64,000 bases of DNA. Origin: Aquisphaera giovannonii. GTDB lineage: Bacteria; Planctomycetota; Planctomycetia; Isosphaerales; Isosphaeraceae. The stretch's first letter is position 1; every line of letters begins with the position of its first letter. The DNA is taken from assembly GCF_008087625.1 (NCBI RefSeq), contig NZ_CP042997.1:9672001-9736000 (forward strand), in the 5' to 3' direction. The notes below the pieces were generated by a model, which was not told where the DNA came from, ran no database searches, and saw only the letters and a list, made by a program, of their open reading frames with translations. Positions 16,709 to 25,700 of this stretch are shown here, piece by piece. A program made the translations under genes and the position numbers.

Positions 16709-18049
16709 TCAAGGCGACACCTTCGTCGCCTCCGCCGGGGCCGGGTGGATCACGAAGTGGAAGGGCCTGGGCTTCACGAGGGCACGCTGGAGGTCCTCGA
16801 TGCGGGCGTTGATCTCGGAGTCGAGGGCGTGGAGGCGAACGCCGTCGGGGTGCGCGGGGAGGTAGTGGTCCAGGAAGAGGCGGCCGGAGGCCATCTTGTC
16901 GCGGCCCTGGGTCATGTCCTGGAGGATCCAGGCCTGGGCGTCCCAGGGGCCGCCGGGCTGCCAGCCGTCGGCGGTGGCGGAGGCGAGGTTCACGGACCTC
17001 GCGAGCTCCGCATCGGTCCAGGTGCCCAGGCCCCGGCCGTCGGCCTCGATCGCGTAACGACCGGTGGGCAGGCCCCTCACCCTGAGCAGGTACCGGTTGA
17101 GCTCCTCGGGGATCGGCACGTAGCGGAAATTCAGGGCCCCGAAGAGGCCGAAGTTGAGCGGCAGGCCGTCGTCGAGCCGGTCGAACTCGAGGCGATCCGG
17201 CCCGCCGGTCACCCGGTTGACCTTGCAGCCGCGGGCCTCCGCCGCGCGGGGGCCGTCGGCCGACACGTCGATCGCGACCGAGGAGACCTCCGCGGGGGCG
17301 TCCAGTCCCTTGAGGATGGAGAAGGCCATCGCGAGCTGTCCCAGGTCGTTGAGATGGACGCCGTCGGCGACGTGCAGCGACTGCCGGTCCTCGGGCTTCG
17401 CCCGCTCGTTCGCCTTGAGCACGGCACGCTGGATCGCCCGCATCCCGCGCTGGATGTCGATCGCATGCTCGCCCAGCTCGCGGGCGATGGCCATGCCGTC
17501 GTCGCACATTGTCTGGAGGAAGCCGCGCTCGGCGGCGTCCGGGCTCTCGGCGGTCGCGGCGGCCGAGCAGATATAGACCCGGACCTTGCGGGCCTTCGCC
17601 CGCTCGACGATGCCGCGGATCGAGTCCAGGTAGATCCTGCGGTGGACCTCGTCGGCATGAGTGCCCCAGCCGATGTCGTTGACGCCGTAGGCGACGATGA
17701 GCACCGTCGCGCCCCGGTCCAGGACGTCGCGGTCGAGCCGCCTCAGGCCGCCCTCGGCGGTGTCGCCGCCCCAGCCGGCGTTGAGGAAATGGACCTTGCG
17801 ATCCGGGAAGCGGAGGAGCGTGTAGTTCTCCACGATCCGGCCGTACGTCCGCGCCGCGGTGATGCTATCTCCCAGGAAGACCACGGTGTCGCCGTCCCGG
17901 AGGGCGAAGTCCCCGGCGGAGGCCCCGCACGGGCAGGCACTCGACAGGATCGCCCCGGCCAGCATGAGGAGCACGCCTCGCGGGAGCCGGCCCCCGCGGG
18001 GCGTGTGGGTTGCTCGTCCTCGGTCCGAGGCAAGGGGGGTGTCGGGCAT
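16709..18049 (-). CDS. secreted SGNH/GDSL hydrolase (second)
   Basis: A 446-residue protein with a hydrophobic export signal (PRGVLLMLAGAILSSACPCG), in which ACPCG resembles a loose lipobox. SGNH blocks are VVFLGDSITAARTYG, LNAGWGGDTAEGG, IVAYGVNDIGWG and VADGVHLNDLGQ, all with the key Ser, Gly, Asn and Asp-His. The remaining C-terminal part (GRYAIEADGRGLGTWTDAEL... HALDSEINARIEDLQ) is typical of planctomycete lipolytic proteins that occur next to PVC dehydrogenase proteins, as here. The start at 18049 has GGAG upstream. The open frame continues far upstream opposite the dehydrogenase gene, but that part is an antisense artefact. Confidence 0.85.
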   Translation of the reverse strand: MPDTPLASDRGRATHTPRGGRLPRGVLLMLAGAILSSACPCGASAGDFALRDGDTVVFLGDSITAARTYGRIVENYTLLRFPDRKVHFLNAGWGGDTAEGGLRRLDRDVLDRGATVLIVAYGVNDIGWGTHADEVHRRIYLDSIRGIVERAKARKVRVYICSAAATAESPDAAERGFLQTMCDDGMAIARELGEHAIDIQRGMRAIQRAVLKANERAKPEDRQSLHVADGVHLNDLGQLAMAFSILKGLDAPAEVSSVAIDVSADGPRAAEARGCKVNRVTGGPDRLEFDRLDDGLPLNFGLFGALNFRYVPIPEELNRYLLRVRGLPTGRYAIEADGRGLGTWTDAELARSVNLASATADGWQPGGPWDAQAWILQDMTQGRDKMASGRLFLDHYLPAHPDGVRLHALDSEINARIEDLQRALVKPRPFHFVIHPAPAEATKVSP

Positions 18050-18235
18050 CGCGGGGCTCCGGGGAGAGGGCCGCCCTCGGCCGGGGCGGGCCAAGTCGGC
18101 TTCCCAGGCTCCAGCGGCGGCATTATTGTGAGTGTATTGATTGCTCCGATGTCTCGCCGCCGTCAACGTGCCAGGCCGCCTTCCCACCCGGGCCGGAGCC
18201 CAAGCCGGCCCGACTGGACCTTCACGGATCGCCTC

Positions 18236-21200
18236 ATGAATCGCCCCTCGTCGCGCACGCTCTCGGCCGCCCGGGTCGGGACGCGGATCCTCGCCCGCTT
18301 CGCCCTCTGCCTCTGCCTGATCCCCCCGGCCACGCTCCCGGCACGAGCCGGGGACGGTCCGACGGATCAGGGCAAGCCGTACAATCCGGTCATCGCCGCC
18401 GCATCGGACGAGGGGGAGAAGGCCATCCAGGGCTTCAGGGTGCCCGAGGGCCTGAAGGTGGACCTGTTCGCCGCCGAGCCGCTGCTGGCCAACCCTGTGG
18501 CCTTCTGCTTCGACGAGAAGGGGGTCGCCTACGTCGCCGAGACGTTCCGCCACAGCGCCGGGGTGACCGACACCCGCGGCCACATGAACTGGCTGGACGC
18601 GGACCTCGCCTGCCGGACAGTGGCCGACCGGGTGGCGATGTTCCGCAAGTACCTGGGCAAGGACTTCGAAGGATACAAGGTCGAGCAGGAGCGTGTCCGC
18701 CGCGTCGTGGACACGAACGGCGACGGCAAGGCGGACGCCGCCTCGGTGTTCGCCGACGGCTTCGGCGACCCGGCCGCGGGCATCGGTGCCGGCGTGCTGG
18801 CGCGCGGGCCGGACGTCTGGTACACGTGCATCCCCTGGCTCTGGCGGCTCCGCGACCCGGGCGGCACGGGCAAGGCCACCGAGCGGATCCTCCTGCACGA
18901 GGGCTACGGCGTCCACGTCGGCTTCCTCGGCCACGACCTGCACGGCCTGCGGCTGGGGCCTGACGGCCGGCTCTACTTCAGCATCGGCGACCGCGGCATC
19001 AACGTGAAGACGCGTGAGGGCCGCGACCTCGTGGTCCTGGACACGGGCTCGGTGCTCCGCTGCGAGCCCGACGGCAGCCACCTGGAGGTCTTCGCGACCG
19101 GACTGCGGAACCCGCAGGAGCTGGCCTTCGACGAGCACGGCAACCTCTTCACCTGCGACAACAACTCCGACAGCGGCGACCGCGCCCGCTGGGTGCACGT
19201 CGTGGAGGGGGGCGACAGCGGCTGGCGGATCGGCTTCCAGTTCATGGAGCGAGGCTACTCGCGCGGGCCCTGGAACGAGGAGAAGATGTGGCAGCCCGGG
19301 CCGGCGGCCGAGATCGGCTACATCGTCCCGCCGCTGCTGAACATCTCCGACGGCCCCTCCGGCCTGACCTACAACCCGGGCGTCACCGCGTTGCCGGACA
19401 AATACAAGGGCCACTTCTTCCTCGCCGACTTCCGCGGCGGGGCCGGCGAGAGCGGCATCCGGAGCCTCGCGCTGAGGCCGAAGGGGGCCTCCTTCGAGGT
19501 CGTCGATCCGGGGCAGTTCGTCTGGCGATCGCTGACCACGGACGTGGATTTCGGGCCCGACGGCGGGCTCTATTTCTCCGATTGGGTCGAGGGCTGGGAC
19601 AAGCCGAACAAGGGGCGGATCTACCGCGTCGTCGACCCGTCGCGGAAGGCCAGCCCGGCCGTGACGCAGGTGAAGGGGCTCCTCGCCGCGGGCATGGCCA
19701 GGCGGTCGGTCGCCTACCTCGTCGCCCTGCTCGCGCACGAGGACATGCGCATCCGCCAGGAGGCGCAGCTCGAGCTGGCCGCTCGCGGCGAGCGGCCCGC
19801 GCTGGCCGCGGTGGCACGCGGCAAGGGGGGCAGCACGCTGGCGCGGATCCACGCCGCGTGGGGCCTCGGGCAGATCGCGAGGAGGTCCCCCGCGGGGATC
19901 CGCGAGGAGATCGAGCCGCTCCTGGCGGACTCCGACGCCGAGGTCCGCGCCCAGGCCGCGCGGGTGCTCGGCGAGGTCGGCGACGCGGCGGCCGGGAAGG
20001 CCCTGATCCCCCGGCTGGCGGACGAGTCCCCGCGCGTCCGCTCGTTCGCCGCGATCGCGATCGGCCGGCTCGGGACGCCCGGGGCGGGGCCCGCCTTGAT
20101 CGAGATGCTGCGCGAGAACGACGACGGGGACCCGTACCTGCGCCACGCCGGGGTCATGGGGCTTGCCGGCCTGAAGGACCGCTCGGCCCTGGACGCGGCC
20201 CGCAAGGACGGCTCGAGGGCCGTCCGCAGGGCGGCCGTGGTGGCGATGCGTCGGCACGAGGATCCGGCGGTCGCGGACTTCCTGGACGACGCGGATCCGA
20301 CCATCGTGCTCGAGGCCGCGCGGGCGATCAACGACGTCCCCATCGGCCCGGCGATGCCCAGGCTCGCCACGCTGCCGGTCACGTCGCAGTCGCCCCTCCC
20401 CCTGCTCCGCCGCGTGGCGAACGCCGCGTTCCGGCTGGGCGGCCCGGAGCGGGCGAGGTTGCTCGCCGCGATGGCCGGCCGGGCCGACCTTCCGGAGAAG
20501 ATCCGGCTGGAGGCCCTCGCGATGCTCGGCCAGTGGGCGAAGCCCTCCGGCCGGGACCGCGTCGTCGGCCTCTGGCGGCCGATCCCGGAGCGTCCCGCAT
20601 CCGAGGCCTCCGACGCCCTGCTGACGGGCCTGGCCCCGCTGCTCTCCGGCGGCTCCGGCCACGTCCGTGCCCAGGCGATGCGGGCGGTCGCCGACCTCGG
20701 GATCAAGGACGCCGCCCCGCGGCTCGTCTCGCTGGCCCGCGACGCCAAGGCCGCGGACGAGACCCGCGCCGAGGCGATGAAGGCGCTCGAGTCCCTCGAC
20801 GCCCCCGGCCAGGCCGAGATCGCGCGGGGCCTGGTGACGGCGGGCGGGCCGAGGGCCCGCGTCGAGGCGGTTCGGATCCTGTCCAGGGCGGACCCGGCCG
20901 CGGCGAAGACCGCGGCGGGGGCGATCCTCGCCGATGGCTCGACCCTGGAGCGTCAGGGGGTCCTCGCGATCCTGGGCGAGGGGCATGACCCCGCGGGCGA
21001 GGAGATCCTCCTGGCGTGGCTGGACCGCCTCGACGCCGGCAAGGTCCCGGCCGAGCTTCAGCTCGATGTACTCGAGGCAGCCGGCAAGCGGAAAACGCCC
21101 AAACTCGCGGAGAAGCTGAAGGCCTACGAGGCGAAGAAGCCGAAGGAAGACCCGCTCTCGCCGTATCGCGAGGCGCTCGTCGGCGGCGACGCCTCCCGCG

Positions 21201-21622
21201 GCCGGGAGATCTTCCTGAGCAAGGCCGAGACGACCTGCCTGCGCTGCCACAAGGTGGCCCTGGAGGGCGGCCACCCGTTCGGCGGCGAGGTCGGGCCGGA
21301 CCTCTCGAACGTCGGCGGCCGGCAGCCCCGCGACTACATCCTCGAGTCGATCGTCGTGCCCGACCGGAAGATCGCCGAGGGCTTCGAGTCGGTCGTCCTC
21401 GCCCTGTCCGACGGCAAGATCGTCACGGGTGTCCTCCGCGGCGAGGACGCGAAGTCCATCCGCGTCATCACCGCCGAGGGCCAGGCCGTGATCGTCGCCA
21501 AGGACGACGTCGAGGACCGCAAGCGCGGCCCCTCCCCCATGCCGGCCGACGTGGTCACGAAGCTCACCAAGCAAGAGCTCCGCGACCTCGTCGAGTTCCT
21601 GTCGGGGCTCAAGGCGAAGTAG
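18236..21622 (+). CDS. PVC-type membrane-bound dehydrogenase with HEAT repeats and C-terminal haem motif
   Basis: A 1128-residue exported protein. After the signal peptide comes a six-bladed propeller-like dehydrogenase domain (about 60-480), recognised from GFRVPEGLKVDLFAAEPLLANPVAF split over the opening, VDTNGDGKADAASVFADGF, GLRNPQELAFDEHGNLF and TTDVDFGPDGGLYFSDW. HEAT-like repeats follow (about 490-930: ARIHAAWGLGQIARR, VRAQAARVLGEVGD). The C-terminal cytochrome-c-like domain has one haem site CLRCH near residue 1001 and the planctomycete block DYILESIVVPDRKIAEGFES. Such proteins are believed to oxidise sugars and pass electrons to cytochrome c. The start at 18236 gives a proper signal peptide. 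Divergent from the SGNH gene. Confidence 0.88.
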   Translation: MNRPSSRTLSAARVGTRILARFALCLCLIPPATLPARAGDGPTDQGKPYNPVIAAASDEGEKAIQGFRVPEGLKVDLFAAEPLLANPVAFCFDEKGVAYVAETFRHSAGVTDTRGHMNWLDADLACRTVADRVAMFRKYLGKDFEGYKVEQERVRRVVDTNGDGKADAASVFADGFGDPAAGIGAGVLARGPDVWYTCIPWLWRLRDPGGTGKATERILLHEGYGVHVGFLGHDLHGLRLGPDGRLYFSIGDRGINVKTREGRDLVVLDTGSVLRCEPDGSHLEVFATGLRNPQELAFDEHGNLFTCDNNSDSGDRARWVHVVEGGDSGWRIGFQFMERGYSRGPWNEEKMWQPGPAAEIGYIVPPLLNISDGPSGLTYNPGVTALPDKYKGHFFLADFRGGAGESGIRSLALRPKGASFEVVDPGQFVWRSLTTDVDFGPDGGLYFSDWVEGWDKPNKGRIYRVVDPSRKASPAVTQVKGLLAAGMARRSVAYLVALLAHEDMRIRQEAQLELAARGERPALAAVARGKGGSTLARIHAAWGLGQIARRSPAGIREEIEPLLADSDAEVRAQAARVLGEVGDAAAGKALIPRLADESPRVRSFAAIAIGRLGTPGAGPALIEMLRENDDGDPYLRHAGVMGLAGLKDRSALDAARKDGSRAVRRAAVVAMRRHEDPAVADFLDDADPTIVLEAARAINDVPIGPAMPRLATLPVTSQSPLPLLRRVANAAFRLGGPERARLLAAMAGRADLPEKIRLEALAMLGQWAKPSGRDRVVGLWRPIPERPASEASDALLTGLAPLLSGGSGHVRAQAMRAVADLGIKDAAPRLVSLARDAKAADETRAEAMKALESLDAPGQAEIARGLVTAGGPRARVEAVRILSRADPAAAKTAAGAILADGSTLERQGVLAILGEGHDPAGEEILLAWLDRLDAGKVPAELQLDVLEAAGKRKTPKLAEKLKAYEAKKPKEDPLSPYREALVGGDASRGREIFLSKAETTCLRCHKVALEGGHPFGGEVGPDLSNVGGRQPRDYILESIVVPDRKIAEGFESVVLALSDGKIVTGVLRGEDAKSIRVITAEGQAVIVAKDDVEDRKRGPSPMPADVVTKLTKQELRDLVEFLSGLKAK

Positions 21623-21723
21623 GGGCCGGCTCTGGCCGGGCCTGCTCCCGCAGCCTATCTTCATCGTAACGCAATTCGACCATCAGACATGTGGTTGGCC
21701 GAGGTGTCGCCGCGCTCTGTCTT

Positions 21724-21886
21724 TTGTAGGGTGTGTCAAGCGGAGCGCGGACGCACCGGACCGCCCCGTCACATGGAGCGAGTGGGGACGAGGAGGGACG
21801 CGGGCCTCGCATGCGAGGAGATCCCGGGCCGTCCCTGATGACGAGCCGAACCGGTGCGTCCGCGCTCCGCTTGACACACCCTACAA
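21724..21886. repeat. 163-bp element bounded by perfect 36-bp inverted repeats
   Basis: TTGTAGGGTGTGTCAAGCGG... at 21724-21759 is the exact reverse complement of 21851-21886. The 91-bp interior contains the palindrome CTCGCATGCGAG and no gene. The size, perfect ends and lack of coding capacity are those of a miniature inverted-repeat element or dispersed intergenic repeat. No target duplication is obvious. It lies downstream of the dehydrogenase and of the small convergent coiled-coil gene. Confidence 0.85.
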
Positions 21887-21889
21887 TTG

Positions 21890-22192
21890 TCAGGCTAAAT
21901 CGTCATGGCCCAACTTGATGCGTATGCGTCCGCGCCGCGATTCGCGCATCGTACATGACTCGAGCAGCCTCTCCGTCTCCCGCAACGCCCTCTCCCGACG
22001 TAGAAGGAGCACGTTCTTCACCCAGTCCCTGTGAGGCGGCGTCATCTTACCGTCCTTCATCTTGCGAACGAACAACGGACGGAAGCCGTGCCAGTCGGCA
22101 TGGGCTCCCGTCTCCAGGTACTCCCGCCCTTTGGCGATCGCTTCCTCGAGCCTCTTGATGCGGTCCAGGATGGCCTCTTCCTTGGACTTCAT
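21890..22192 (-). CDS. small charged helical protein, unknown
   Basis: A 100-residue protein rich in Lys, Arg and Glu: MKSKEEAILDRIKRLEEAIA is a likely coiled coil, followed by EYLETGAHADWHGFRPLF and a second helix around LLLRRERALRETERLL. No family is recognised. Two start codons are possible. At 22198 the AGGAG site would be only one base away, while the ATG at 22192 has it at 7 bases, so I chose the latter. The gene ends three bases from the 36-bp inverted repeat, and its base composition is less GC-rich than the neighbours, suggesting recent arrival. Confidence 0.6.
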   Translation of the reverse strand: MKSKEEAILDRIKRLEEAIAKGREYLETGAHADWHGFRPLFVRKMKDGKMTPPHRDWVKNVLLLRRERALRETERLLESCTMRESRRGRIRIKLGHDDLA

Positions 22193-22417
22193 GGGCATGC
22201 TCCTGTTCGGCCTGCGGCGATCATCGAGGCGGCCAGATCAATACAAGTCTACCACGACCAGCCCCCCGGCGCGAGGCCCCTGAGAGGATCAGGTATCGGA
22301 GATCAAGGGGAATCAACCCGAGCGCCCTCCGCTGGGGGAGCGAACTCGCCGCGCAGGCAGGCTAGGATGGGACGCCTTAGGCAAGGTCCCTCTCGCCATC
22401 CTCGACGAGTCCCCACC

Positions 22418-24091
22418 ATGAGATTTCGCGTTCTTCCGCTGCCGCTGCTCGCCGTTGCCCTGATCGCCTCCGCGGCCGCGGCCCCGCCCGCGGCCGAGGC
22501 CCCGCACCGGGAGATGACCATCACGCAGCGATATCTCCACCTGCCGGTCCGCAACGGGGCGACAAAGCGGCGCGTGCAGGTGGCGGTGGACGGGAAGGTC
22601 GTCCGCGACTTCGACATCGAGCTGGACGGCGAGCGGCCGGACTTCGTGGCCTTCGACGACGTGGACGCGCTCCGCGGCAAGGCGGTCGAGATCCGGGTGG
22701 TCGGCAACGCCGAGGGCGTCGGCAAGGCCCTGGAGGCGATCGCCCAGGCGGACGAGATCCCGGACGCCGGGAACCTCTACCGCGAGGCGGGGCGGCCGCA
22801 GTTCCACTTCACGTCGAGGCGGGGCTGGCACAACGACCCGAACGGGCTCGTCTGGCAATCCGGGCTCTATCACATGTTCTACCAGCACAATCCTTATGGG
22901 TGGGGCTGGGGCAACATGCACTGGGGCCACGCCGTCAGCCCGGACCTGGTCCACTGGACCGAGCTCGGCGACGCGATCCGGCCCCGCGAGTACAACGACT
23001 GGGCCTTCTCCGGCAGCGCGGTGGTGGACCACGCGAACACGGGCGGATTCCAGGCCGGGGCGAGCCCGGCGCTCGTCGCCGCCTACACGAGCACCGGCCG
23101 CGGCGAGTGCATCGTCTTCAGCAACGACGGCGGCAGGACGTTCGCGGAGTACGACGGCAACCCGGTCGTGAAGCACAACGGCCGCGACCCGAAGCTCGTC
23201 TGGTACGCGCCGGGCAAGCACTGGGTCATGGCCGTCTATGACGAGGCGAAGGACAAGCAGCGGATCGCCTTCTACACGTCCAACGACCTGAAGCGCTGGG
23301 CGCTGCAATCGAAGATCGACGGCTACTTCGAGTGCCCCGACCTGTTCGAGCTGCCGGTGGACGGCGACGCCTCGAAGACGCGCTGGGTCCTCTCCGCGGC
23401 CGACGGCAAGTACGCCCTGGGCGACTTCGACGGCAAGGCGTTCCACGTCACCTCCGGGCCGTCGAAGCTCCAGAACCGGTATGGGAACTACTACGCCGCC
23501 CAGAGCTTCAGCGACGTTCCCGACGGCCGGCGGATCCAGGTCGGCTGGGGCCAGAACGTGATCTTCCCGGGCATGCCGTTCAATCAGCAGATGACCCTCC
23601 CGGCGCAACTGACGCTGCGGACGGCCGATGGCGGCATCCGCCTGTTCGCCGAGCCGGTCAAGGAGCTGGAGGCGCTCCGCGGGGCGAAGCATGAGTCGAA
23701 CGGCCTGACGATCAAGCCGGGCGGCGACGAGAACCCGCTCCGCGAGGTCTCCGGCGAGTTGCTGGAGATCGCCGCGGAGATCGTCCCCGCCAAGGCCGGC
23801 ACGGTGACGCTGGACCTCCGCGGGACGCCGGTCGTCTACGACGCCGCGAAGGGCGAGCTCGCCTGCAAGGACGTCCGCGCGCCCTTGCCCGCGAAGGATG
23901 GCCGGGTCCGCCTGCGGATCTTCGTGGACCGCGGCTCGGTGGAGGTCTTCGGCAACGACGGCCGCGTCGCGCTCTCGGTCGCGACCGGCGCGGCCGGGCC
24001 CGGCAAGCCGCTGGGGATCTCGGCCGCGGGCGAGCCGGCCGAGATGCCGTCCCTGACGGTGTACGAGCTGAAGTCGGCGTGGCCGCGATGA
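22418..24091 (+). CDS. secreted glycoside hydrolase family 32 (levanase/invertase-like)
   Basis: A 557-residue exported protein (signal VLPLPLLAVALIASAAAA). An N-terminal beta domain of about 100 residues precedes the GH32 propeller. The catalytic set is complete: nucleophile Asp in WHNDPNGLVW, transition-state stabiliser in the RDP motif (NGRDPKLVW), and acid/base Glu in FECPDLFEL. The C-terminal GH32 beta-sandwich is visible in KDGRVRLRIFVDRGSVEVFGNDG. The enzyme hydrolyses beta-fructosides such as levan, inulin or sucrose outside the cytoplasm. Start at 22418; no neighbour on this strand belongs to a fructose pathway. Confidence 0.92.
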   Translation: MRFRVLPLPLLAVALIASAAAAPPAAEAPHREMTITQRYLHLPVRNGATKRRVQVAVDGKVVRDFDIELDGERPDFVAFDDVDALRGKAVEIRVVGNAEGVGKALEAIAQADEIPDAGNLYREAGRPQFHFTSRRGWHNDPNGLVWQSGLYHMFYQHNPYGWGWGNMHWGHAVSPDLVHWTELGDAIRPREYNDWAFSGSAVVDHANTGGFQAGASPALVAAYTSTGRGECIVFSNDGGRTFAEYDGNPVVKHNGRDPKLVWYAPGKHWVMAVYDEAKDKQRIAFYTSNDLKRWALQSKIDGYFECPDLFELPVDGDASKTRWVLSAADGKYALGDFDGKAFHVTSGPSKLQNRYGNYYAAQSFSDVPDGRRIQVGWGQNVIFPGMPFNQQMTLPAQLTLRTADGGIRLFAEPVKELEALRGAKHESNGLTIKPGGDENPLREVSGELLEIAAEIVPAKAGTVTLDLRGTPVVYDAAKGELACKDVRAPLPAKDGRVRLRIFVDRGSVEVFGNDGRVALSVATGAAGPGKPLGISAAGEPAEMPSLTVYELKSAWPR

Positions 24092-24100
24092 GGCAGGCGG

Positions 24101-24157
24101 TCATGCTTCAAGCATGATCAATGAATGACGTGACCACCCGCGCGAGCGGGCGGTCAC
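24101..24157 (+). terminator. tandem hairpins after the GH32 gene
   Basis: A 17-bp palindrome TCATGCTTCAAGCATGA (24101-24117) is followed by a stem of 12 bp with one mismatch, GTGACCACCCGC / GCGGGCGGTCAC, closed by GCGA (24130-24157). Together they fit a transcription end for GH32. No long T-run follows, so a Rho-aided or processing role is possible; the first palindrome could instead be an operator for the rhamnose genes. Confidence 0.45.
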
Positions 24158-24313
24158 ATATGATGACGATCTGCTGGACGTCGCCGGGGCCCGTCCCATG
24201 TCGCCTTCCGCGAACTCGGGAGCCTCCGCACTCGCCCCTGGAATGGGCTTCTCCTCCGTGAGAGAATCCGACCGGTGCGGGCCTATCCCCGCGTTTCTCC
24301 CGAGGACGACGCG

Positions 24314-25597
24314 ATGCACGCTCTCTCCCCCTCCCCGTACAAGGACGTGGACCAGGCCTTCGCGCTGGCGAAGGAGCGGTATGCCGGCCTCGGCGTGGAC
24401 GTCGATCGAGCCATCGGCAGGCTGGCGAAGGTCCCGATCTCGCTGCACTGCTGGCAGGGGGACGACGTCGGCGGGTTCGAGGACTCGGGCGAGGACATCG
24501 GCGGCGGGCTCGCGGTGACGGGCAACTACCCGGGCCGGGCGCGCACGCCCGACGAATTGCGGGCCGACCTCGACCTGGCCCTCTCCCTGATCCCCGGCAC
24601 TCACCGCCTGAACCTGCACGCGAGCTACGCGGAGACGGGCGGCAGGCCGGTGGAGCGCGACGCCCTGGAGCCGGCCCACTTCCGGCGCTGGATCGAGTGG
24701 GCGAAGGCCAAAGGGATGGGGATGGACTTCAACCCCACGTACTTCGCCCATCCCAAGGCGGCCGACGGCTTCACCCTCGCCCACCCCGACGACGGCATCC
24801 GCAAGTTCTGGATCGACCATGGCATCGCCTGCCGGAGGATCGGCGCGGCGATCGGCCAGGCGCTGGGCTCCCCCTGCGTCACGAACGTCTGGATCCCGGA
24901 CGGGATGAAGGACACGCCGATCGACCGCAAGGCGCCCAGGCAGCGGCTGGCCGCCGCGCTCGACGCCATGTTCGCGGAGCCGCTGGACCGCCGCCACAAC
25001 CTGGACGCCGTCGAGGGCAAGCTCTTCGGCCTGGGCTCGGAGAGCTACGTCGTCGGGTCGCACGAGTTCTACCTCGGATACGCCGTCTCGCGGAAGAAGC
25101 TGGTCTGCCTGGACGCCGGGCACTACCACCCGACGGAGAGCCTCTCGGACAAGATCTCCTCCGTGCTGACGTACCTGGACGAGATCCTCCTCCACGTCAG
25201 CCGCGGCGTCCGCTGGGACAGCGACCACGTCGTCACCCTGACCGACGAGCTGGAGTCGATCGCGCAGGAGCTCGTGCGGGGCGATTACCTGGGCCGCGTC
25301 CACATCGGGCTCGACTTCTTCGACGCCAGCATCAATCGCATCGCCGCGTGGGTCGTCGGCACGCGCTGCATGCTCAAGGCCCTGCTGATGGCCATGCTGG
25401 AGCCGACCGCCGAGCTGCGACGGCTCGAGGCCGAGGGGAACTACACGGCCCGGCTGGCGATGCTGGAGGAGCTGAAGACCCTGCCGTTCGGTGCCGTCTG
25501 GGACCACTACTGCCAGGTCAAGGACGTGCCCGTGGGCCCGGCGTGGCTGGGCAAGGTGAAGTCCTACGAGGCCGAGGTCCTCTCGCGACGAGGCTGA
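24314..25597 (+). CDS. rhaA: L-rhamnose isomerase
   Basis: A 427-residue protein converting L-rhamnose to L-rhamnulose in the cytoplasm. Family landmarks run along the whole length: [72 protein letters not shown] with its metal-site context, [29 protein letters not shown] and [12 protein letters not shown]-like metal-binding residues ([13 protein letters not shown]). The length equals that of typical RhaA (~420). The start at 24314 ([16 protein letters not shown]) has GAGGACG upstream. rhaT follows after about 100 bp; rhaB and rhaD are not in the window. Confidence 0.95.
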   Translation: MHALSPSPYKDVDQAFALAKERYAGLGVDVDRAIGRLAKVPISLHCWQGDDVGGFEDSGEDIGGGLAVTGNYPGRARTPDELRADLDLALSLIPGTHRLNLHASYAETGGRPVERDALEPAHFRRWIEWAKAKGMGMDFNPTYFAHPKAADGFTLAHPDDGIRKFWIDHGIACRRIGAAIGQALGSPCVTNVWIPDGMKDTPIDRKAPRQRLAAALDAMFAEPLDRRHNLDAVEGKLFGLGSESYVVGSHEFYLGYAVSRKKLVCLDAGHYHPTESLSDKISSVLTYLDEILLHVSRGVRWDSDHVVTLTDELESIAQELVRGDYLGRVHIGLDFFDASINRIAAWVVGTRCMLKALLMAMLEPTAELRRLEAEGNYTARLAMLEELKTLPFGAVWDHYCQVKDVPVGPAWLGKVKSYEAEVLSRRG

Positions 25598-25700
25598 CGC
25601 GGCGGGCCCGACGGGAAGCCCCTCGGCCCGGCCGTCGGGGGCCGCGGGCGACGCGAGTGAACTCTCCCTCCCCTGAATCACCCGGCACGATCGAGAGTCC

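Noticed and set aside
18050-21664. Minus-strand open frame of more than 1000 codons opposite the PVC dehydrogenase gene, continuous with the SGNH gene
   Set aside because: Composition is Arg/Gly/Asp/Val-rich with no domain; it mirrors the codons of the real plus-strand gene. Only the part below 18049 is protein-like.
21733-21918. Short plus-strand frame inside the 36-bp inverted-repeat element
   Set aside because: Begins and ends in the repeat arms and repeats itself in both directions; not a protein.
24101-24117. Palindrome TCATGCTTCAAGCATGA as a rhamnose-regulator operator
   Set aside because: It sits 10 bp after the GH32 stop and next to a second hairpin, so a transcript-end role is at least as likely; no second copy or regulator gene is present.
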